64,000 nucleotides of DNA. Origin: Segatella maculosa DSM 19339 = JCM 15638 (GTDB lineage: Bacteria; Bacteroidota; Bacteroidia; Bacteroidales; Bacteroidaceae). The stretch is taken from positions 1 through 64,000 of the forward strand of contig NZ_KB908330.1 in assembly GCF_000382385.1 (NCBI RefSeq), given 5' to 3'. Below, in pieces: positions 58,027 to 64,000 of the stretch. How positions within the stretch are numbered: the first letter of the stretch is position 1; each line of letters begins with the position of its first letter. The notes beneath the pieces were generated by a model. The model made no database searches, was not told the origin of the DNA, and saw only the letters and a list, made by a program, of their open reading frames with translations. Made by a program: the position numbers and the translations under genes.

Positions 58027-60311
58027 AGAAAAATATCTCCTTCCTCCTCTATTAAATTTACTCCTACATCTTCTAAATAAAAACCCTCCCTTAATATATC
58101 TATACTTTCAACATGCAAATCACCTACCTTAATTGTTTTAATATCTATACGATGAAGTCTTCTTCCTTTCTCTACGAGATATAGAGGGAGTTCTATAGCA
58201 TATTCTAATTTATATTTATAAAACGAAGAATAATTTCTAAAACTTAGACATGAGGGCCCCTTTATAAAAACAGGAAACTGCGCTCCTATATCACGACTTT
58301 TCCAAAAGATCGTATCAATATCTGCTTTATCCGTTTTCTCTTTAGGATTTATCAACCAATTATAAATAAAATAAGAACGAAGATTCTTAGCATTATTACA
58401 AGCTTTTATACTAAAGAACTGCTTATCATTATAAATGCTATTTAATATATTAATCAATACATTTATGCTGTACTCTCCTATATTTAATAAAGAAATCGTT
58501 TTATCTAATGCAGAGCAACTCTTCCATCTTTTCTCTTTACTATCATAGTTCCCATAAGGGGCAGGATAGAGATACCCCCTCTTCTGAGGACAAATAACAT
58601 ATAGTTGGCCTTTTTTTCTCACATCAAATCGACATAATCTACCAACGCGCTGAATAAGTCTATCAATAGGACATACTTCTGATACCATGATATCTGCACT
58701 GATATTAATACTCATTTCTCCTATTTGAGTTAAGATTGCAATTCCTTCTGCTTTTCCATGCTCCCAAGCATCTTTACCTAATGCACAAAGAAGCTCGTCC
58801 TCTTTTTTCAATTTATCAAGCTCTGTAAATCTACTATGATAAATTAATATGGGTAATTTATTCTCACTAACCTCAATCTTCTTTATAATATACCTATATA
58901 GCTTTACCGCACTATCGACAGTATTCATATAAAAAATAGCATTACCTCTTTCTATTGCCTTTCCAATAACCTTGTCTAAATCAGACAAGACACCATAATT
59001 AAATATCTTCTCTATAGAAAAACGAGTCCGATTATAATCAGACTTTTCTTCCAAAATCTCTGTCACATGATACCCTGTCTTTTCATAAGATTTTATTGCA
59101 GATTCAGGTAGGGAGGCACTCATTATTAGAACTGGAACATGCCAATAATTTAAGATTTTAAGTAAGAAGTGTATATTTGCTTGTGTAAAATCATCATAGA
59201 AGTCAGCTTCATCAATAACCAAGCACGAATTTGCCATATTAAAATTACTGAGATGGTGATCTTCTCTCGTTAAAGTTAATGACATTAAAAGATGATCTAT
59301 TGTGCATACTGTTATCGAAGTTTCCAATAATCGTGCCATATCTAATTCCTTTAATGCATAAGAGAGACTACTTGTCCCATTCTCCACCTTATTATTATAT
59401 TTAGCAAACCACGCACTTGAATGGTATAGCCCTGTTGAGGACAATGTTTTCGAAACGTTAACAGCTAATGCATTAGATGTAAATCTTGTCGGCATTGCTA
59501 TTATCAGCCTATCGGCTCTATTATTTTCAATTTGCTTAAGAGCCCATAATAAAGAAGCATCCGTTTTACCAGCTCCTGTTGGAGCACGAACTAAAAGAAG
59601 ATTTTCTTTCCAATGTTCCTCTACCAACTTTTGTATTCCCCTTTTCTCTGAAAAAGGGAATACATAGTTAAAAGCTGTGATTTTAGGTAGAGTCTCTCCA
59701 TCTTCTTTTGCACTTGCACGATGGTCTGCCCATTGTAACACCCCCCTTACACCGTCATACTCATAGGCACGAGCCGCAATATACCCCAAATCCTCACTTT
59801 CAATAACTTCATTAGCAATACACTCTATCTTATTCCATATATCCTTATGCCCTTCTTGTATCCAGCGTTCTTTGAAAGACATCCCTAATTTTGAATGATG
59901 TGAAGCTATTGCGACACTAACTGACATTGGAATATGTTGCATTGTCTTTCTCACAGAAATCAGTTCATGTCTAACACCACATTTTCTAATATATCTTCCC
60001 CCTTCATAAAATAAAAAATCAACAATCTCTCTGGCAGTAGCCTCTGAATGTTTTCTCCTCCATTGACAATAATCTACATAATCAGCTTGGCATGCTGTTT
60101 GCCATTTTATATCCTTCTTTCCAATATCATGGTATAAAGCTGAAATTTCTAAACGTTTTCGAAAATCTTTCCCTACTATCTTTTGGTATTTTTCACAAGT
60201 AGCAGGAAAACTGTCACAAATCATCATAGCTTCCTGGATCACATCGGATATATGTTGTTCCAATGTGATACCAGAAGGCTTTGCTAATATATTCTTCTTC
60301 AGAATATTCAT
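58023..60311 (-). CDS. cas3: CRISPR-associated helicase/nuclease Cas3
   Basis: 762 residues. N-terminal HD nuclease (SALYHDIGKKDIKWQ and HSEATAREI), Walker A VRAPTGAGKTDASLLW, DEAD-type VIDEADFYDDF, motif III SASLPESA, motif VI RLIQRVGRLCRFD. Degrades target DNA after recruitment by Cascade. The reading frame is intact, so the nuclease itself appears functional. Overlaps cas7 and cas4 by 4 bp. Confidence 0.95.
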   Translation of the reverse strand: MNILKKNILAKPSGITLEQHISDVIQEAMMICDSFPATCEKYQKIVGKDFRKRLEISALYHDIGKKDIKWQTACQADYVDYCQWRRKHSEATAREIVDFLFYEGGRYIRKCGVRHELISVRKTMQHIPMSVSVAIASHHSKLGMSFKERWIQEGHKDIWNKIECIANEVIESEDLGYIAARAYEYDGVRGVLQWADHRASAKEDGETLPKITAFNYVFPFSEKRGIQKLVEEHWKENLLLVRAPTGAGKTDASLLWALKQIENNRADRLIIAMPTRFTSNALAVNVSKTLSSTGLYHSSAWFAKYNNKVENGTSSLSYALKELDMARLLETSITVCTIDHLLMSLTLTREDHHLSNFNMANSCLVIDEADFYDDFTQANIHFLLKILNYWHVPVLIMSASLPESAIKSYEKTGYHVTEILEEKSDYNRTRFSIEKIFNYGVLSDLDKVIGKAIERGNAIFYMNTVDSAVKLYRYIIKKIEVSENKLPILIYHSRFTELDKLKKEDELLCALGKDAWEHGKAEGIAILTQIGEMSINISADIMVSEVCPIDRLIQRVGRLCRFDVRKKGQLYVICPQKRGYLYPAPYGNYDSKEKRWKSCSALDKTISLLNIGEYSINVLINILNSIYNDKQFFSIKACNNAKNLRSYFIYNWLINPKEKTDKADIDTIFWKSRDIGAQFPVFIKGPSCLSFRNYSSFYKYKLEYAIELPLYLVEKGRRLHRIDIKTIKVGDLHVESIDILREGFYLEDVGVNLIEEEGDIFL

Positions 60312-61279
60312 TCTTCGAATAATGTAGATTGCCCGTCTATTTTCTCTTTCTTCTTGGACTTCTCTTTCAAATATACCTCTTCAAAAGACCTTACAATAGA
60401 ATCATCCGAATTAAAAGTAAACAATTCGTTATTATCAAGAAAAGTAAGCGCTGACTCATATGCTATTCTGACACTATTCTCTGTTTTATCATCTCCAAGA
60501 AAATATCTTGCTCCACGGGTTTCTAACTCTTCAATAATATTCTTACGCTCAATAGCATCTGCCTCATAAAAACGACAAGCTTTACGACTCAATATAGTAT
60601 CAAATACAATAAGAACTTGCTGAGGTTCACCACATACAGCATTTCTAGCTTGATTAGAATAATCGTTCATAAACTGAGTTGCTTGTAGAAATAATTTTGC
60701 CCTACGTTTCCTTTCTACCTCTGAAGCATGTTTAGAATAGGTATCTGCAACATTAAATCCATTTTCGTAAACAAAGCCCTTATGAATACTCAAAGATGCT
60801 ACATCTAAGAAAAAATTCATCTTCATTAAATCATATTGGCTAAATTCTCTCGTAGCCAATGCCTGCTCTTTTGATTCACTATTAGTATCAATTTTTAATC
60901 TAACCAATAAATCCCTTCCAACCTCACTTTCAGACATTGCAATTGCCGGCGTAACAGAAAGAGGAGCCGTCCTACGGCCTGAATAATCTCCTTTAGATGG
61001 ATGCATAAATCCACCCATATCTGCTCTTAAATCGCTTTCTATCTTATTGGTAACTCCGTCTCCATTAGACACAAAAGTTTTACCTTTATTAGGATCAGCT
61101 TCATTAAGACGAGCCATAGCTGTAAATAATACATGGCGTTGCATTTGCCCCGAAATATAAACACATCCATCGGGCCTTCTCTTTATAGAAGAAGCATTCC
61201 CCAATAACTTTTCACCATTGTTTGCCATATGGTTCTCAAATGGAGCCAAAGATGACACTAAAATTCCTTTTATAACCAT
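60308..61279 (-). CDS. cas7: CRISPR-associated Cas7 (DevR/Cst2-like) backbone protein
   Basis: 323 residues with the Cst2/DevR pattern: VIKGILVSSLAPFENHMANN, SIKRRPDGCVYISGQMQRHV, SDLRADMGGFMHPSKGDYSG, RRTAPLSVTPAIAMSESEVG. Several copies form the crRNA-binding backbone of Cascade. The start at 61279 is 15 bp after the stop of the 113-aa gene. Confidence 0.88.
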   Translation of the reverse strand: MVIKGILVSSLAPFENHMANNGEKLLGNASSIKRRPDGCVYISGQMQRHVLFTAMARLNEADPNKGKTFVSNGDGVTNKIESDLRADMGGFMHPSKGDYSGRRTAPLSVTPAIAMSESEVGRDLLVRLKIDTNSESKEQALATREFSQYDLMKMNFFLDVASLSIHKGFVYENGFNVADTYSKHASEVERKRRAKLFLQATQFMNDYSNQARNAVCGEPQQVLIVFDTILSRKACRFYEADAIERKNIIEELETRGARYFLGDDKTENSVRIAYESALTFLDNNELFTFNSDDSIVRSFEEVYLKEKSKKKEKIDGQSTLFEE

Positions 61280-61294
61280 AACAATTATATTAAT

Positions 61295-61636
61295 TTAAAT
61301 ATTTGAATAATCATTTTCTATAGACTCATTATTCTGCTCTGTATCTTCTACAATTCGCTGTATATCTTGCTCTTTCTCTTTCCGCAACCTTGAAAAAGAA
61401 ATCAATAAGTTTTTAGCCTTACTCAACTCAAGTTCTCCACTTATTGCCTGTTCCATAAATAAAGAGGCTTCAGAAGGTGCATCAGAACCAGACAAGCGCC
61501 CCGCTCGCGTTATTACTTGAGCAACCAATGCATCTCCGCTTTTAGCTGCAAAAGCAGAACTTTCCAGCTCTACAAGGAATTTAGCTTTTGTCTTTCGCAA
61601 CTCTTCATCACTAGATTTCCCTTCTTCTCTCAACAT
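61295..61636 (-). CDS. 113-aa ORF between cas8 and cas7: possible Cas11-like small subunit or Cas8 C-terminus
   Basis: Helical protein (AKFLVELESSAFAAKSGDAL, ASLFMEQAISGELELSKAKN, LLISFSRLRKEKEQDIQRIV). Its ATG at 61636 overlaps the preceding ORF's stop by 7 nt inside a run of seven A (GCAAAAAAATGTTGA). One more A would fuse it to Cas8. A helical bundle at the end of Cas8 or as a separate Cas11 is known in type I systems, so either reading is possible. Confidence 0.55.
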   Translation of the reverse strand: MLREEGKSSDEELRKTKAKFLVELESSAFAAKSGDALVAQVITRAGRLSGSDAPSEASLFMEQAISGELELSKAKNLLISFSRLRKEKEQDIQRIVEDTEQNNESIENDYSNI

Positions 61637-62073
61637 TTTTTTGCAGCTCTATACGCTACACCATTCAACCAGGAACCTAATTCCTTCGCTGAAACTACAA
61701 CTTTAGCATCTATCTTTTCCATATTTTCAAAATATGTCATTAATAATAACTTTAAATCCGCTGGATACTCTGCTCTAAAAGAGAGAAAATCCTTGAAGGC
61801 TGGTCTATTAAATAACTGAAGAAATCTTCCTGCAAATAAATCGAACACTTCATAGTCTTTCGTTTTTTCTACGTCTTCATTAGGATTATACTTCTCTCTA
61901 TCAACATACTTATACAGATTACACCAATAAATACTATCTACAATCTTTCGTAGACTTCCTTTACTTGCCAACTGTATTATATAATGATTATAGGTGAATA
62001 CAGAAGCATTACCATAGCTCACAGTATAGATATCAGTATTCTCCAAGCATTTAATAACTCGCTTTGCCAACAA
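61630..62073 (-). CDS. Cas8 large-subunit fragment, 3' part
   Basis: 147 residues (VIKCLENTDIYTVSYGNASV and FLQLFNRPAFKDFLSFRAEY). It continues the preceding ORF in a frame shifted by one base: at 62087-62091 there is a run of five A on the minus strand, and six would restore GTA AAA AAT AGT GAT. Annotated start is arbitrary. Confidence 0.6.
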   Translation of the reverse strand: MLAKRVIKCLENTDIYTVSYGNASVFTYNHYIIQLASKGSLRKIVDSIYWCNLYKYVDREKYNPNEDVEKTKDYEVFDLFAGRFLQLFNRPAFKDFLSFRAEYPADLKLLLMTYFENMEKIDAKVVVSAKELGSWLNGVAYRAAKKC

Positions 62074-62816
62074 AGAGGTATCACTATTTTTACCATCTCC
62101 CCTATAGTTCCTAAAAGAGCTACGCTACATAAAGCAGGACTCCGAGGAGCATTAGGAAAATTTCCCCTAAAGATTTTAGGACGCTTAGGGATATAAATAT
62201 CTTTTCTTTTCTCCCTTTTAGAAGTCTTAACAACAACTCCTTCCATTAAGTCTGATTCAGAATTCACCAAAGAAATCCTTTTGAAAAGCTTGATAAAATC
62301 TATCAGATTTTCTACTTCCAAATCAGGAATGATGCACACATTCTCTTTCCCAGATTGCAAGCATGGTTTCAAAGTAGTTACAGTTGTTATTGCAGCAAGA
62401 CATTCTTCATAAATCGTTGAAGTTGGTTTTCCCCGTCCTACTATTCCTTTATTAGAAAAAGTACAGTACTCTCCTACTATAGGCATAGCAGATTGTGAAA
62501 CTTTACAAGATTTTTGTAAGTCTTCATCTATATCCTTTCTAAGAAATTTATATATATTTGAGGCTTTCATCTCTGTTGAGATGATATTTGGAGACAAGTA
62601 GACAAAGTGTTTTGCATCATTCTTTTCACTCACGAAAGAGTACTTTACCTTTTCCTTACCGACAAAATCTTTAATCGGTTTCAAGCTAAAAGTATCCAAA
62701 CCTTTTGCCAATTCTTGCTTGATATGATTATGCGTAATATCCTCTATGCTTTCAAGGTTATTCTCTTCAATAAGAAGTGCTTGTGCATATTTAATGTATG
62801 GATGTTTCATATTCAT
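62019..62816 (-). CDS. Cas8 large-subunit fragment, 5' part
   Basis: Starts MNMKHPYIKYAQALLIEENN at the ATG at 62816, whose ATGA overlaps the cas5 stop. Homology-like sequence runs to LLGTIGEMVK, then a frameshift yields a nonsense tail (VIPLCWQSELLNAWR). It is identified as Cas8/Cst1-like from its position between cas5 and cas7 and from its size when the frames are joined (about 395 residues). No strong sequence motif supports the name. Confidence 0.55.
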   Translation of the reverse strand: MNMKHPYIKYAQALLIEENNLESIEDITHNHIKQELAKGLDTFSLKPIKDFVGKEKVKYSFVSEKNDAKHFVYLSPNIISTEMKASNIYKFLRKDIDEDLQKSCKVSQSAMPIVGEYCTFSNKGIVGRGKPTSTIYEECLAAITTVTTLKPCLQSGKENVCIIPDLEVENLIDFIKLFKRISLVNSESDLMEGVVVKTSKREKRKDIYIPKRPKIFRGNFPNAPRSPALCSVALLGTIGEMVKIVIPLCWQSELLNAWRILISIL

Positions 62817-63553
62817 TCTAATGTTATATTTACCCAACCTTCACTTGTGCCAAGATATCCAATATTATTACAACTCAGATGGTCATGCAATAATCCAAGC
62901 AAACGATTATCAATCAATAACGAAAATTCAAAGGAACCCTCCATGACTATGAATTCACGAGAAGTGGGAGTTGTATAGAAAAAAGGAATTCCACCCATAT
63001 GCTTTTTTATCCAGGCTTCCTTTTTACTATTTGCTCCCAACTTATCCAACTCCTTATTCTTAATTTTATACAGCAAATCTTCATACAAATTATTTTTCTC
63101 CGTTATAATATTAATATCTAAATTCCGACTGCCATCCAAATGAACAAAAGCATTTTCCCGTCTATAATTTCTACTCCACAGATCCTTATAAATACAATAG
63201 CGCTGCAACTTGATTCTTGGTTTTTCAACTATTGAAAAATAATCCATAAGAAGAGGAAGATATGTTGAACCTGACACGTAATTAACTGTTTCAAGTCCTT
63301 GCGTTTCTCGGATCGATTTATAAGCTTTGAAAATAGATATCCTCAAAGGGAGATCTATATGCCAACCTAACATATTTTCAAATAAGCCACAAATCATTTT
63401 TTGATTAGGAAACCTCATACTCTTATAATATGATCCAGGCATCTCACTCACCATTGATAAAGGTGCCAATGGTTGAATTCCCAAAGTTACTTTCTCTGTT
63501 AACTTAGGAAGTTCACTTAAAACAGATAAATCTAAATTTGCTTGCATACACAT
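62813..63553 (-). CDS. cas5: CRISPR-associated protein Cas5
   Basis: 246 residues. The N-terminal fold has the Cas5 pattern (LGIQPLAPLSMVSEMPGSYY, KSMRFPNQKMICGLFENMLG), then a second domain to GWVNITLE. It caps the 5' end of the crRNA in Cascade. The ATG at 63553 follows directly on the cas6 stop; the stop overlaps the cas8 start. Confidence 0.75.
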   Translation of the reverse strand: MCMQANLDLSVLSELPKLTEKVTLGIQPLAPLSMVSEMPGSYYKSMRFPNQKMICGLFENMLGWHIDLPLRISIFKAYKSIRETQGLETVNYVSGSTYLPLLMDYFSIVEKPRIKLQRYCIYKDLWSRNYRRENAFVHLDGSRNLDINIITEKNNLYEDLLYKIKNKELDKLGANSKKEAWIKKHMGGIPFFYTTPTSREFIVMEGSFEFSLLIDNRLLGLLHDHLSCNNIGYLGTSEGWVNITLE

Positions 63554-64000
63554 TTACATCATTTCTATAAATCCAAAACCTTGAGAACACAATTCGCCCA
63601 AACCTCCCTCATAGGCTATCTTCATCAATTCTATCGGAGCCTTCAAGCGGAAATCATAGCGATAGCCACGAACGCGAGTTTGCTCAGGAGTGTCAGCCTT
63701 AATTGTAATAAGAACAGACTTCGGCTTATGAGTCAGCAACTCAAATCCAAACGAAGAGATATCTCCCATAAAAGGGCAGCCATAAAACGATTCATAACGT
63801 GCAAGGAGTCCCTTCAACAAGCCCTCCTTATAATGATTGTCTAAAGGAGAGAGATATTGTACCCGATCATCCTTCTTCTCCCGAATACAGATAGAAGAGT
63901 TTACACGGAAAGTCATTGCCTCTTCTAAAGGAACAGAAGATAAAGCCTCAATGCTGACCACATCCAAGGCTACCCGATAATCCTTATTCCCAATCACGAC
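63554..64000 (-). CDS. cas6: Cas6 endoribonuclease, 5' end outside window
   Basis: The frame is open to the right edge, so only the C-terminal ~148 residues are present. The Gly-rich motif near the end (GGLGELCSQGFGFIEMM) matches the RAMP G-loop of Cas6; VRGYRYDFRLKAPIELMKIA precedes it. It cleaves the pre-crRNA at the repeat, leaving the ATTGAAA-type 5' handle. First of the visible cas genes. Confidence 0.85.
   Translation of the reverse strand, partial: VVIGNKDYRVALDVVSIEALSSVPLEEAMTFRVNSSICIREKKDDRVQYLSPLDNHYKEGLLKGLLARYESFYGCPFMGDISSFGFELLTHKPKSVLITIKADTPEQTRVRGYRYDFRLKAPIELMKIAYEGGLGELCSQGFGFIEMM

Larger units (their letters stand above)
61630..62816 (-). pseudogene. cas8: cas8 broken by a one-base change in a poly-A tract
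   Basis: The two ORFs join into about 395 residues if one A is added at 62087-62091. Surrounding cas5 and cas7 are intact. It may be a true mutation, phase variation, programmed slippage or a base-calling error in the homopolymer. Confidence 0.6.

Overview
The window looks like a chromosomal segment of a Bacteroidales bacterium, most likely Prevotellaceae. Evidence: promoters of the Bacteroidetes form TAnnTTTG with an upstream TTG/TTTG; few Shine-Dalgarno sites; the order rpsU-xerC-hpf-tRNAs-tuf-tRNA(Trp)-secE-nusG-rplKAJL-rpoBC; and DUF3575-like, DUF4276-like and DUF3737-like families.

Layout. 1-8.75 kb (minus strand): a five-gene envelope operon (TPR protein, two DUF3575-like barrels, an OmpA-like protein, and a large duplicated barrel that runs off the left edge). 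9.4-24.2 kb (plus): the translation/transcription supercluster with five tRNAs, closed by a strong terminator after rpoC. 24.6-36.3 kb: housekeeping and envelope genes (two glycosyltransferase-type genes, priA, a FadL-type porin, KDO transferase, gltX, a membrane HD phosphohydrolase). 36.4-41.1 kb: an accessory locus with four genes sharing one C-terminal beta module. Three of them have the same structured 5' leader, a nine-copy palindrome array with a 41-42 bp period lies upstream of the fourth, and a YoeB-type toxin-antitoxin pair lies between two of the paralogues. 41.5-44.0 kb: a hybrid two-component regulator broken by deletion and frameshift. 44.1-45.9 kb: an AAA ATPase/DUF4276 pair resembling two-gene defence systems. 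45.9-46.7 kb: intergenic repeats, including a 152-bp tandem repeat. 46.9-52.9 kb: transporter, beta-helix protein, C-S lyase and M16 protease. 53.3-54.1 kb: a frameshifted outer-membrane gene. 54.1-64.0 kb: a CRISPR array (30 repeats, 29 spacers) and an AT-rich type I-B-like cas operon (cas6-cas5-cas8-small ORF-cas7-cas3-cas4-cas1-cas2) reading toward the array.

How it works together. The cas operon and array share the minus strand. The leader is beside cas2 and the degenerate repeat is at the far end. A one-base repeat polymorphism divides the spacers into an older and a younger block. The cas8 reading frame is broken at a short A tract, and a 113-codon ORF overlaps its end at a second A tract, so interference may be lost, phase-variable or dependent on slippage. 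Two families of palindromic intergenic repeats (cores resembling GGACGCACGG and ATATCAGCC) recur between operons throughout the window.

No database searches were run; family names rest on motifs, length and gene order.
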